DNA of 64,000 nt. Source: Citrobacter sp. On2M. GTDB lineage: Bacteria > Pseudomonadota > Gammaproteobacteria > Enterobacterales > Enterobacteriaceae. How positions within the stretch are numbered: the stretch's first letter is position 1; every line of letters starts with the position of its first letter. The notes beneath the pieces were generated by a model. That model worked only from the letters and a program-made list of their open reading frames with translations, made no database searches and was not told the DNA's origin. A program made the position numbers and the translations under genes. The stretch is from positions 186,001-250,000 of the forward strand of contig NZ_WPCV01000005.1 in NCBI RefSeq assembly GCF_018035235.1. The letters are read 5' to 3'. Of the stretch, positions 20,589-28,828 are shown one piece after another.

Positions 20589-21482
20589 ATGTACAATAAA
20601 AACACATTAAGTCTGGATGAGTATAACTTACTGACTCTTAATATGGGTGATCTAACTGAATCTGAGTGCCGACTTAATGAGTACATTAATAAACACTTTA
20701 ATGAACTCCCTTATCATGGCATTGTTGATCTCTCGCAAAATGCGATGGTAAGCAAAGCAACTATTGGCCGATTTTTAAATAAGATTGGGTTTACGGGTTA
20801 TGCTGCTTTCCGTAAGGCATTAGATATCACGCTGTCAAAAAATAAAATATCTGCGCCGTTTGAGAAAAACATCAAACTGCGTAACAATCCCAGCATTACC
20901 ACCGAAACTATCGTTACCGATTTCACCCACAAAGTATCAGAGTTATTTAATCAATTTAAAAATAATATTGATATTGAGAGCCTTAATGCGTTTATCGATC
21001 TGGTGCTGAATAATAAACGTCATATTTATGTCGTCGGCCCTTCATCATCTCATGCCATGGCGACGCATTTTTGTACACTGCTAAAGTACTTTCGCAGCAA
21101 CATCACTCTGTTACCGACGGACATCAGCGAGCTCCCCAAATGTCTCATCAATATTGAGGAAGGGGATGTCCTGATTGTTTTCTCTTACTATCGATTTAAC
21201 CGGGTCGCCCTCAATATTGCAAAATGGTTCAGAAAAAAGAATGCCGTCGTAGTGTTGGTGACCAACTCAGAGGCGAACCCTTACGGTAAGTTCTGCGATC
21301 TGCAGTTTGTTCTCCCAAGCGACGTACATTCCATTTTTCAAAGCCGTATTCTTGGCTTCTTTTTTATCGAACTCATTCTGCATCTGGCTTATGAGAAAGG
21401 AGATAGCGAGGGTAATTTTGCCCAACTGGAAGAATTATTCGTCTTTTTCGAAACATTTTCTGCTTCGGCCCACAATACTTAG
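20589..21482 (+). CDS. RpiR-family transcriptional regulator (HTH + SIS)
   Basis: A 297-residue regulator: N-terminal RpiR helix-turn-helix (about residues 10-85, with SQNAMVSKATIGRFLNKIGFTGYAAFRKAL) and a C-terminal SIS domain (about 130-270). In the SIS domain the usual SxSGxT phosphosugar loop is replaced by IVFSYYRFNRVALN, so the ligand may not be a sugar phosphate. The start at 20589 is chosen because the 66-residue upstream extension does not resemble the family and would run through an operator-like palindrome; the SD is poor, so the start is tentative. It is divergent from the dcuC-like gene and convergent with the lyase gene, and is the likely regulator of this block. Confidence 0.82.
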   Translation: MYNKNTLSLDEYNLLTLNMGDLTESECRLNEYINKHFNELPYHGIVDLSQNAMVSKATIGRFLNKIGFTGYAAFRKALDITLSKNKISAPFEKNIKLRNNPSITTETIVTDFTHKVSELFNQFKNNIDIESLNAFIDLVLNNKRHIYVVGPSSSHAMATHFCTLLKYFRSNITLLPTDISELPKCLINIEEGDVLIVFSYYRFNRVALNIAKWFRKKNAVVVLVTNSEANPYGKFCDLQFVLPSDVHSIFQSRILGFFFIELILHLAYEKGDSEGNFAQLEELFVFFETFSASAHNT

Positions 21483-21528
21483 CGCCACCAACCGCCAGGA
21501 GTGTTATCCCTCCCGGCGACATGACGAA

Positions 21529-22899
21529 TCAGGCAATATCTGCGGTTTTCACGCGATCGAACTCAGCGATAGTCTCAGCGATTAGCGCGTCGTTAGCCCC
21601 GATATATGACAGCGGCTCGCAGGCGGCAGCAATTTCCGCCCCAGATAATGACGCGCGGATTTCCGGGCTAGCCTGTACGATCTCCATGAAGCTGTGCTCG
21701 CCGGTTGCATGCTTCAGCAGCTTTTTCACTAGGTTATAAGCGGACTCTCTGCCAATTTTGGCGGCAAGCTTCATCGTCAGCGATTCCGACATAATAAAGT
21801 GCTTTGAGCAGTCAAAATTAGCGCGCATCTTATCTTCATTAACAATGAGATGCGAAAGCAGGCTCTTTGCGCGTGTCAGGCTGGTCGATAACGCATTAGA
21901 GGCCTCCGGAAGGATCGTCCAGTTTAATACCCGCATAGAGGCTGCTCGCACATCCTGTTGATCCAGCATTGCTGGCGCGCCGGAAGCATACATCCACCCC
22001 ATTCTTGCCAGCGTTTGCATCATATTACTGGCGCGTGGATTAACTTTGTGTGGCATGGTGCTGGATCCGCCACCGCCCTCTCCCTCAAGTACTTCAGCAA
22101 TCGGCGTACGTCCCATTGTTTCGACATCGTTGGCCAGACGACACAGCGTGCCGTGAACAAGAGCAAAAAACTGCACAACTTCAACGACCGCATCCTGACT
22201 GGCATTATTAATCCCGCAGGGCACGTTCAGACCCAACGCTAACATCAGCCGCTGGCGTGTTTCCATTCCCTGCTTACCTACAGAAGCCAGATTCCCCACC
22301 GCACCACCAAAAAGTCCGGTTACGGCACGCGGATACAGCTGCTGTAGACGTGTCAGGTGGCGGTTTATCTCCGCCAGATAACTGCAAACATGAAGCCCCC
22401 ACGTCGTTGCAGAAGCATCCACCGAATTGGTTCGTGCAACCATTACCGTGCGAGCATGTCGTAACGCCATCGTTTTCATGGCTTCGCCAACATCAAGCAA
22501 TTGCTCACGTAACAGTTGCAGCGTTTGCTGCAATCTCATCGCCATGCCTGAGTCCAGTAAATCCTGAGTGGTACATCCCCAGTGCAGAAACTGACTTACC
22601 AATGGTGTTCCACTGGCGGAGATCTGATCGATCAGCGGCTTTATAGCCATGCCGACGGTTTTTGTTTCTTGCGCCAGGGTGGGCCAGTCAATCTCTATTT
22701 CCCGACAGGTTTGTTCAATTTCAACGGCTGCTTGTTGAGGAATAATCCCCAGCTCACTTTGCACGCGAGCGACCGTCGCCTCAAAACGCAACCAACAACG
22801 CAGCAGATTGTCGTCAGACCATATTTCCCGCATCTTCTCCTGAGTGAACAATGATGAATAAAGGTCAGAATCAAATACCGTTGTTTGCTTCCCGTACAT
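21529..22899 (-). CDS. Fumarase/aspartase-superfamily lyase (adenylosuccinate lyase / CMLE type)
   Basis: A 456-residue lyase of the superfamily that eliminates fumarate from succinyl-type substrates. It has the conserved HWGCTTQD motif near residue 106 (HxGxTSQD class), the active-site serine loop GEGGGGSSTMPHKVNP near residue 278, and the NxxxDAVVEVV segment near 235. The layout is nearest to the PcaB/adenylosuccinate lyase branch, but the RTNSVDASATTWG segment near residue 155 lacks the glutamine normally seen in PcaB (RTHGQ-like). It is unlikely to be housekeeping PurB given length and context. The substrate is unknown; plausible classes are N-succinyl amino compounds or carboxymuconate-like acids. 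Three copies of a palindrome precede it, shared with the divergent porin gene. Confidence 0.85.
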   Translation of the reverse strand: MYGKQTTVFDSDLYSSLFTQEKMREIWSDDNLLRCWLRFEATVARVQSELGIIPQQAAVEIEQTCREIEIDWPTLAQETKTVGMAIKPLIDQISASGTPLVSQFLHWGCTTQDLLDSGMAMRLQQTLQLLREQLLDVGEAMKTMALRHARTVMVARTNSVDASATTWGLHVCSYLAEINRHLTRLQQLYPRAVTGLFGGAVGNLASVGKQGMETRQRLMLALGLNVPCGINNASQDAVVEVVQFFALVHGTLCRLANDVETMGRTPIAEVLEGEGGGGSSTMPHKVNPRASNMMQTLARMGWMYASGAPAMLDQQDVRAASMRVLNWTILPEASNALSTSLTRAKSLLSHLIVNEDKMRANFDCSKHFIMSESLTMKLAAKIGRESAYNLVKKLLKHATGEHSFMEIVQASPEIRASLSGAEIAAACEPLSYIGANDALIAETIAEFDRVKTADIA

Positions 22900-22981
22900 A
22901 CAGCGCCTCTCCGGCTAGTGAATGCGTGATAATCGAAAATGTGATTAATCAATTTTGCGGGATTTGTCTGCCAAATTATAG

Positions 22982-22999
22982 GGGAAAATAGTATTCCCA
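22982..22999. promoter_or_regulatory. 18-bp palindromic operator, copy 2
   Basis: GGGAAAATAGTATTCCCA, same pattern as the copies at 20415, 23016 and 23200. It starts 34 bases before copy 3, roughly three helical turns, which would suit cooperative binding. Confidence 0.6.
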
Positions 23000-23015
23000 C
23001 CCCAAAATAGGCCAT

Positions 23016-23033
23016 GAGAATGTAATATTCCCA
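23016..23033. promoter_or_regulatory. 18-bp palindromic operator, copy 3
   Basis: GAGAATGTAATATTCCCA, in the same orientation and phase as copy 2. Confidence 0.6.
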
Positions 23034-23199
23034 TTTTCAGTTTTTGCCTTCTGTAAAAATGCGATGTAGTTCACAGTAACTTCTGCATTACAATTTAAGT
23101 CACCGTAATACCTTAAAAAAAACACTCATTAAATATAAGAACCATTAATACAATCGCCAAATCAGAGATAGTTATGCGCGAATAATCACATTTCATTAC

Positions 23200-23217
23200 G
23201 AGAAAAAATGATTCCCA
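23200..23217. promoter_or_regulatory. 18-bp palindromic operator, copy 4
   Basis: GAGAAAAAATGATTCCCA, 90 bases before the porin start. It is the most degenerate copy in its left half but keeps the ATTCCCA right half exactly. Confidence 0.55.
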
Positions 23218-23306
23218 TATCGCTGTCATTCCTTTTCCTCAAACAATTACCTCGCTGTGAAATTTATTTTTATGGTCAGGAAACTAATGCTGATTTGAGG
23301 GATAAC

Positions 23307-24347
23307 ATGAAACTAAAAAATTATTCACTAATATTACTAATGGGTATGAGTTCCTCGGCGTTCGCCTTAAACGTCTATAATAAGGATGGAAATACGCTGG
23401 ATATCTATGGTCGTGTTGAGGGCAAAATTGCAAGTGGTCAGAATTCATTCGCTGGCAGTGAAAGTCGAAGTGATTTAGGTGGTCGTATAGGTATTTATCT
23501 CACGCGAGATCTGGATCTTCTGCCAGAGACTAAAATCGTAGGCCGACTGGAATGGCAGGTGCGTACCGAAAAAAATGATAATAATACCGGCGAAAGCGAT
23601 ATGGAGGCCCGCTATTCCTATGTCGGCCTGTCGAATAAAACATGGGGTGAACTGATCACCGGGAGAACCAAAAACCCGTTGTATCAGGTAATGAAAATGA
23701 CCGATAAGTACAAAAACTTCACCCCCAATATCTACAGCTATGGCATTACAACCATTGATGACTCTTACCAGTTCAACCGACAGGACGGCACCGTACAGTG
23801 GAACGCCAAATTTGCCGGCAATGAGATTCAACTGGCATGGGTTTCCGGTAACGGCAACAGTGATAACGAAGCTCTGGATTACGGCGCGATGGCCAGCTAT
23901 CGCAATTCTTTCAAATTTGGCGATTTTAGGATTACACCGGCGATAGCGGCCAGCCGTTATAAACGACAGGACGGGGTAGTGACCACCGATGGACGTAATC
24001 AAAACGATCAAATCATGGGAGGATTACAACTCAGTTATAAAGCCTATGAAGTCGCAGTAACCGCATTACGTACGTCTATTTCTCGTGATAACAAAAGCGA
24101 TAATAATTATAAAGGGATGGATTCGTTCATTTCCTACAACTTTGGCACCGTCAAGGTTCTTACCGGATATAGCTTTTTAAATGAAGATGGTAAAGATATT
24201 GCTGAAAAAGAAGACTGGCGTGCTGAAGCGCAATTAACATTGGCTAAAGACACGTGGTTATCATTTACTTACGATAAAGAGTTCGCAAGTAAGAACAAAA
24301 AGACCAATGATGATGCGCTTATCGTTGGGCTCCGTTATGATTTCTAA
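23307..24347 (+). CDS. Outer-membrane general porin (OmpC/OmpF-like)
   Basis: A 346-residue porin. A signal peptide (about residues 1-21, ending SSAFA) precedes LNVYNKDGNTLDIYGRVEG, the enterobacterial trimeric porin start, and the protein ends in LRYDF with the terminal phenylalanine needed for outer-membrane assembly. Alternating amphipathic strands fill the rest. It is somewhat shorter than OmpC/OmpF and diverged from them. The ATG at 23307 has GAGG 7 bases upstream; the upstream frame extension overlaps an operator-like palindrome. The SGNH hydrolase gene follows after 10 bases, so the two are co-transcribed. It probably gives entry to the block's substrate. Confidence 0.87.
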   Translation: MKLKNYSLILLMGMSSSAFALNVYNKDGNTLDIYGRVEGKIASGQNSFAGSESRSDLGGRIGIYLTRDLDLLPETKIVGRLEWQVRTEKNDNNTGESDMEARYSYVGLSNKTWGELITGRTKNPLYQVMKMTDKYKNFTPNIYSYGITTIDDSYQFNRQDGTVQWNAKFAGNEIQLAWVSGNGNSDNEALDYGAMASYRNSFKFGDFRITPAIAASRYKRQDGVVTTDGRNQNDQIMGGLQLSYKAYEVAVTALRTSISRDNKSDNNYKGMDSFISYNFGTVKVLTGYSFLNEDGKDIAEKEDWRAEAQLTLAKDTWLSFTYDKEFASKNKKTNDDALIVGLRYDF

Positions 24348-24357
24348 GAGATAAAAA

Positions 24358-25131
24358 ATGAAAAAGATAACATTACTTGCCGCAGCGACGACTTTCGCCT
24401 TAAGTAGTATCTGTGTTCAAGCGGATACGTTATTAGCGCCTTCCGCATATGCGAAAATGGATGGTGAGAATAAAATTGTCGCGCTTTATGGTAACTCTTT
24501 CACTTTCTATAACAATAATATTAATACCCGCCTGCGGGATTTGACGCAGTCCTTACTGCCTGATCACGCCAAAGGCTATAAATATCGGGGGATCACGATT
24601 TCCAGCGGTCATTTAGGCTGGCAAATTGAGAATATGCGCTATCAGAACACGCTACAGAAATGGGATGTCGTCATCCTGCAGGGGAATTCTACAGAAACGA
24701 TTTCAAAGAAAGAAAGTACCCGACAAAATTTCGTGGACTCTGCAACCCAAATGGCCGAAATGGCGCATAAAGCCGGTGCAAAAGTCGTCTATTTCATGAC
24801 CTGGCCGAAAAAAGACAAACCCGAAGATAGCCAAAAACTGGCAGATGCTTATATCTCGATTGCGCAAAAAACGGGGGGATATGTAGCTCCGGTAGGTCTG
24901 GCTTTCGAGAAAGCGCGTACAACGCACCCAGAAATTAACCTGTATTATCAAGATGGTGTACACCCTTCGATTTCAGGAACATATCTCGCCGCCTGCGTAT
25001 TTTTCGCTACTCTGTATAATCAGTCTCCGGTCGGCGGTGCGCTTCCCATTGATACGGACATGAACCCTGCTACCGCCAAAGCCTTGCAGCAAGTAGCCTG
25101 GGAAACCGTCACTGAGTTCCAGAAATCATAA
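24358..25131 (+). CDS. Secreted SGNH/GDSL-type hydrolase
   Basis: A 257-residue exported protein with a signal peptide (about residues 1-22, ending CVQA). SGNH features are YGNSFTF near residue 44 in place of GDS(L), LQGNSTE near 104, and the catalytic DGVHPS near residue 200 with Asp and His in the expected DxxH spacing. It would cleave an ester or acyl group in the periplasm. Its gene directly follows the porin gene. The family assignment is firm enough, but the substrate is unknown. It may be a deacylase that prepares a compound for uptake by the DcuC-like carrier. Confidence 0.75.
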   Translation: MKKITLLAAATTFALSSICVQADTLLAPSAYAKMDGENKIVALYGNSFTFYNNNINTRLRDLTQSLLPDHAKGYKYRGITISSGHLGWQIENMRYQNTLQKWDVVILQGNSTETISKKESTRQNFVDSATQMAEMAHKAGAKVVYFMTWPKKDKPEDSQKLADAYISIAQKTGGYVAPVGLAFEKARTTHPEINLYYQDGVHPSISGTYLAACVFFATLYNQSPVGGALPIDTDMNPATAKALQQVAWETVTEFQKS

Positions 25132-25154
25132 TCATCGGCTTTGTCCTCCCCTGC

Positions 25155-25176
25155 ACGCCGACAATCGTGTCGGCGT
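25155..25176 (+). terminator. Stem-loop after the SGNH hydrolase gene
   Basis: ACGCCGACA / TGTCGGCGT, a 9-bp perfect stem with a 4-base loop, 24 bases past the stop. It lacks a T-tract, so termination efficiency is uncertain. Confidence 0.55.
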
Positions 25177-25213
25177 AAACGCATATCCTCATCCATTCCT
25201 TAGCACTCTACAC

Positions 25214-25232
25214 AAATAAGAATTATTTTCAT
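25214..25232 (+). promoter_or_regulatory. Possible Fur box upstream of sitA
   Basis: AAATAAGAATTATTTTCAT has Fur-like AT-rich hexamers resembling GATAAT repeats and sits about 80 bases before sitA. The match is partial; sitABCD is Fur-repressed in Salmonella, which supports the call. Confidence 0.4.
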
Positions 25233-25253
25233 TTACTCATACCTTGTGCTATA

Positions 25254-25275
25254 TAACATAGCAAAGGCTATATTT
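25254..25275 (+). promoter_or_regulatory. MntR operator upstream of sitA
   Basis: A near-perfect palindrome with core AACATAGCAAAGGCTAT closely matches the known MntR operator of mntH. It lies 36 bases before sitA and predicts manganese repression of the importer. Confidence 0.8.
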
Positions 25276-25310
25276 GATGATAAATTAACCACTTCATTGT
25301 GAGGGATACT

Positions 25311-26228
25311 ATGCCGCATCTGCCCCATCTGAAATCGCTTCTCCTTGCAAGCGTAATCACGGCGCTGACGCTGTCTCCTGCCTGGGCGAAAGAAAAATTT
25401 AAGGTAGTAACCACCTTTACGGTGATTGCCGATATGGCCAGTAATGTGGCAGGTGACGCCGCTGACGTCAGTTCTATCACCAAACCCGGGGCTGAAATTC
25501 ACGAATATCAGCCCACACCAGGGGATATTAAACGCGCACAGGGTGCACAGCTAATCCTCTCCAACGGCCTCAATCTGGAGCTTTGGTTTGCCCGCTTCTA
25601 TCAGCATTTATCCGGCGTGCCGGAGGTAATGGTCTCAAATGGCGTGCAGCCAATGGGTATCAGCGAAGGGCCGTACAACGGCAAACCGAACCCGCATGCC
25701 TGGATGTCAGCGGAGAACGCGCTCATTTACGTGGATAACATTCGCGATGCGCTGATGAAATACGATCCAGACAATGCTGCCACCTACCAGAAAAATGCGG
25801 AGAATTATAAAGCGAAAATCCAGCAGACTCTGGCGCCGCTGCATGATGAACTGATAAAGCTCCCTGCCGATAAACGCTGGCTGGTCACCAGCGAAGGCGC
25901 ATTCTCTTACCTGGCACGTGATAACGGCCTGAAAGAGCTGTATCTGTGGCCAATCAATGCCGATCAGCAAGGCACGCCCAAACAGGTACGCAAAGTGATC
26001 GACGCGATCAAAGAGCATCAAATCCCCACCGTATTTAGCGAAAGCACCGTGTCCGACAAGCCTGCACGTCAGGTCGCTCGTGAGTCTGGCGCGCATTACG
26101 GCGGCGTGCTGTATGTCGATTCGCTCAGCGCTGCCGATGGTCCGGTACCGACCTATCTGGATTTACTGCGCGTGACGACACAAACCATCGTCAGCGGCAT
26201 CAACGACGGGTTAAGGAGCCAAAAATGA
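25311..26228 (+). CDS. sitA: Mn/Fe ABC transporter periplasmic binding protein SitA
   Basis: A 305-residue cluster A-I metal-binding lipoprotein-like periplasmic protein with a signal peptide ending PAWA near residue 27. Metal ligands are expected in [11 protein letters not shown] near 64, [10 protein letters not shown] near 130, the glutamate of [10 protein letters not shown] near 197 and an aspartate near 275 (VDSLSAADG). I chose the ATG at 25311 (GAGG 7 bases upstream), which gives the Salmonella SitA length. It captures Mn2+ and Fe2+ and delivers them to SitCD. It overlaps sitB by 4 bases. Confidence 0.95.
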   Translation: MPHLPHLKSLLLASVITALTLSPAWAKEKFKVVTTFTVIADMASNVAGDAADVSSITKPGAEIHEYQPTPGDIKRAQGAQLILSNGLNLELWFARFYQHLSGVPEVMVSNGVQPMGISEGPYNGKPNPHAWMSAENALIYVDNIRDALMKYDPDNAATYQKNAENYKAKIQQTLAPLHDELIKLPADKRWLVTSEGAFSYLARDNGLKELYLWPINADQQGTPKQVRKVIDAIKEHQIPTVFSESTVSDKPARQVARESGAHYGGVLYVDSLSAADGPVPTYLDLLRVTTQTIVSGINDGLRSQK

Positions 26229-27040
26229 GTCAATCTGCGATTACCGTGAATCAGGTTACGGTGACGTATCGCAACGGGCACACTGCGCTGCGGGATGCCA
26301 CTTTTCAGGTTCCGGGCGGCTCAATTGCCGCCCTGGTCGGCGTCAACGGTTCGGGAAAATCAACGCTATTTAAAGCGTTGATGGGGTTTGTCCGTCTGGC
26401 GCGGGGGGAAATCTCTATTCTGCAACAACCGGTTAATAAAGCGCTCAAACAGAATCTGATCGCCTATGTCCCCCAGTCAGAGGAGGTGGACTGGTCGTTT
26501 CCGGTGCTGGTGGAAGATGTGGTGATGATGGGACGATTTGGCCATATGGGCTGGCTGCGTCGGCCAAAACAGATCGACCACGACTGCGTAGATACGGCGC
26601 TGGCGCGGGTCGACATGCTGGACTATCGCCATCGCCAGATTGGTGAACTTTCTGGCGGGCAGAAAAAACGCGTCTTTCTGGCGCGCGCTATCGCACAGGA
26701 CGGCCAGGTCATTTTACTGGATGAACCGTTTACTGGTGTAGATGTGAAAACCGAGGCCCGGATCATCGACCTGCTGCGTGAACTGCGTGATGAAGGCCGG
26801 ACCATGCTGGTCTCTACCCATAACCTGGGCTCCGTCACCGAGTTTTGTGATTACACGGTGATGATTAAGGGCACGGTGCTGGCAAGTGGCCCGACCGAAA
26901 CCACCTTTACTCCCGAGAATCTCGAGCTGGCATTTAGCGGTGTCCTGCGTCACGTTGCCCTGCGCGGCGGCGAACAGCACGTGATTACCGATGATGAACG
27001 TCCGTTTATTTCGCGACGCGCGGCAAGCGAGGGGGAATAA
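26225..27040 (+). CDS. sitB: Mn/Fe ABC transporter ATPase SitB
   Basis: A 271-residue cytoplasmic ATPase that powers the SitCD permease. It has Walker [10 protein letters not shown] near residue 38, the LSGGQKKR signature near 141 and Walker [13 protein letters not shown] near 161, followed by the STHN switch histidine. It overlaps sitA and is 2 bases from sitC. Confidence 0.96.
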   Translation: MSQSAITVNQVTVTYRNGHTALRDATFQVPGGSIAALVGVNGSGKSTLFKALMGFVRLARGEISILQQPVNKALKQNLIAYVPQSEEVDWSFPVLVEDVVMMGRFGHMGWLRRPKQIDHDCVDTALARVDMLDYRHRQIGELSGGQKKRVFLARAIAQDGQVILLDEPFTGVDVKTEARIIDLLRELRDEGRTMLVSTHNLGSVTEFCDYTVMIKGTVLASGPTETTFTPENLELAFSGVLRHVALRGGEQHVITDDERPFISRRAASEGE

Positions 27041-27042
27041 TC

Positions 27043-27900
27043 ATGAACTGGCTGACAGAGCCGTTTGGTTACCAGTATATGCTCAACGCCATGTGGGTTT
27101 CGGCGATGGTCGGCGGCCTGTGCGCGTTTCTCTCTTGCTATCTGATGCTCAAAGGCTGGTCGCTGATTGGCGATGCGCTATCGCACTCTATCGTGCCGGG
27201 TGTAGCCGGAGCCTATATGTTAGGGCTTCCCTTCGCACTGGGCGCATTTCTTTCCGGTGGGCTGGCAGCGGGCAGCATGCTGTTTCTCAATCAGCGTTCA
27301 CGCCTGAAGGAAGATGCGATTATCGGGCTGATTTTTTCGTCTTTTTTCGGTATCGGGCTTTTTATGGTGTCGCTCAATCCGATGTCGGTGAACATCCAGA
27401 CCATTATTCTCGGTAATATCCTGGCAATTGCGCCGGAAGATATTCTGCAGCTGGCGATCATCGGTGTGGTATCGCTGACCATCCTGTTATTGAAGTGGAA
27501 AGATTTGATGGTGGTCTTTTTTGATGAAAACCACGCCCGGTCTATCGGTCTGAATCCGGGGCGTTTGAAGCTGCTGTTTTTTACACTGCTCTCCGTTTCA
27601 ACGGTAGCCGCCCTGCAAACCGTCGGCGCATTTCTGGTGATTTGCCTGGTGGTCACGCCCGGAGCCACCGCCTGGCTGTTGACCGATCGTTTTCCTCGCC
27701 TGCTGGCGGTTGCCGTAGCTATCGGTAGCCTGACCAGCTTTTTCGGGGCCTGGCTGAGCTACTGGCTGGATGGTGCAACCGGCGGAATTATCGTCGTATT
27801 GCAAACACTGCTGTTCCTGCTGGCGTTTGTCTTCGCCCCCAAACACGGTCTGCTGGCGAATCGCCGCCGCGCCCGCAGGATCAATAAGGAGCTGGTATGA
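27043..27900 (+). CDS. sitC: Mn/Fe ABC transporter permease SitC
   Basis: A 285-residue inner-membrane permease of the ABC-3 (zinc/manganese) family with about 8 hydrophobic helices. The family motif LKGWSLIGDALSHSIVPGVA is near residue 36. It forms the channel with SitD and is a paralogue of it. It overlaps sitD by 4 bases. Confidence 0.95.
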   Translation: MNWLTEPFGYQYMLNAMWVSAMVGGLCAFLSCYLMLKGWSLIGDALSHSIVPGVAGAYMLGLPFALGAFLSGGLAAGSMLFLNQRSRLKEDAIIGLIFSSFFGIGLFMVSLNPMSVNIQTIILGNILAIAPEDILQLAIIGVVSLTILLLKWKDLMVVFFDENHARSIGLNPGRLKLLFFTLLSVSTVAALQTVGAFLVICLVVTPGATAWLLTDRFPRLLAVAVAIGSLTSFFGAWLSYWLDGATGGIIVVLQTLLFLLAFVFAPKHGLLANRRRARRINKELV

Positions 27901-28748
27901 TCTTAACAACGCTGCTGGAACCCTTTCAGTTTAGCTTTATGGTCAATGCGCTGATCATCTCCACTATTGTGGCTATCCCCTGCGCGTTGTTATCGGTTTT
28001 TTTAGTGCTCAAGGGGTGGGCGCTGATGGGTGATGCCATGAGCCATGCGGTTTTTCCGGGGATCGTGCTGGCTTACATCGCGGGCATCCCGCTGGCAATT
28101 GGCGCGTTTGTCGCTGGACTGTTCTGCGCGGTAGCCACCGGATACCTCGACGATAACAGCCGCATTAAGCGCGACACCATCATGGGCATTGTTTTCTCTG
28201 GGATGTTTGGTGCGGGACTGGTGCTGTATGTTTCCATTCAGTCGGAAGTGCATCTGGATCATATTCTGTTCGGCGATATGCTCGGCATATCACTGAGCGA
28301 TATCATGCAAACAACGGTGATTGCGTTGGGGATCGCGCTAATCATTGGGCTGAAGTGGAAAGATCTGCTGCTGTATGCGTTCGACCCACATCAGGCCAAG
28401 ACCAGTGGGCTTAACACCACTGTGCTGCATTACGGCCTGTTGTGTATGATCGCCCTGACGATTGTCGCCACGCTAAAATCGGTCGGGATTATTTTGTCGA
28501 TTTCTTTACTGATTGCTCCTGGGGCGATTGCAATTTTACTGACGCGGAAATTTTCCAACGCCTTGTGGCTGGCGGTGGCGATGTCGATCGTTACTTCGTT
28601 TATAGGGGTATATCTGTCATTTTTCATCGACAGCGCACCGGCTCCCACCATCGTCGTATTATTTTCACTGCTGTTTGTGATTACTTTTATTTATGCAACC
28701 CTGCGCGATCGGCGTTTAGAAAATCAGCTTCAGCTACGTGATGTATAA
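27897..28748 (+). CDS. sitD: Mn/Fe ABC transporter permease SitD
   Basis: A 283-residue second permease, similar to SitC along its whole length (LKGWALMGDAMSHAVFPGIV near residue 36). It is the last gene of the sit operon and ends before a strong bidirectional terminator. Confidence 0.95.
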   Translation: MILTTLLEPFQFSFMVNALIISTIVAIPCALLSVFLVLKGWALMGDAMSHAVFPGIVLAYIAGIPLAIGAFVAGLFCAVATGYLDDNSRIKRDTIMGIVFSGMFGAGLVLYVSIQSEVHLDHILFGDMLGISLSDIMQTTVIALGIALIIGLKWKDLLLYAFDPHQAKTSGLNTTVLHYGLLCMIALTIVATLKSVGIILSISLLIAPGAIAILLTRKFSNALWLAVAMSIVTSFIGVYLSFFIDSAPAPTIVVLFSLLFVITFIYATLRDRRLENQLQLRDV

Positions 28749-28791
28749 ATAATACTTTATAATATGTCAGCTAATTTTTTATTTTGATATG

Positions 28792-28819
28792 AATATAGCC
28801 TCCGGTCAGAGGCTATATT
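28792..28819. terminator. Bidirectional terminator between sitD and the M20 peptidase gene
   Basis: An 11-bp perfect stem (AATATAGCCTC / GAGGCTATATT) with a 6-base loop, in the gap between converging genes with AT-rich flanks on both sides. Confidence 0.8.
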
Positions 28820-28828
28820 ATCAGCAGA

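Larger units (their letters stand above)
22900..23306. other. Divergent control region between lyase and porin genes
   Basis: A 407-base AT-rich region without a convincing gene. It holds three copies of the GRGAA-N7-TTCCCA palindrome (22982, 23016, 23200), probably operators for both flanking genes. Confidence 0.65.

Noticed and set aside
23208-23306. 33-residue N-terminal extension of the porin
   Set aside because: It would precede a good signal peptide and overlaps an operator-like palindrome; GAGG before 23307 supports the shorter start.
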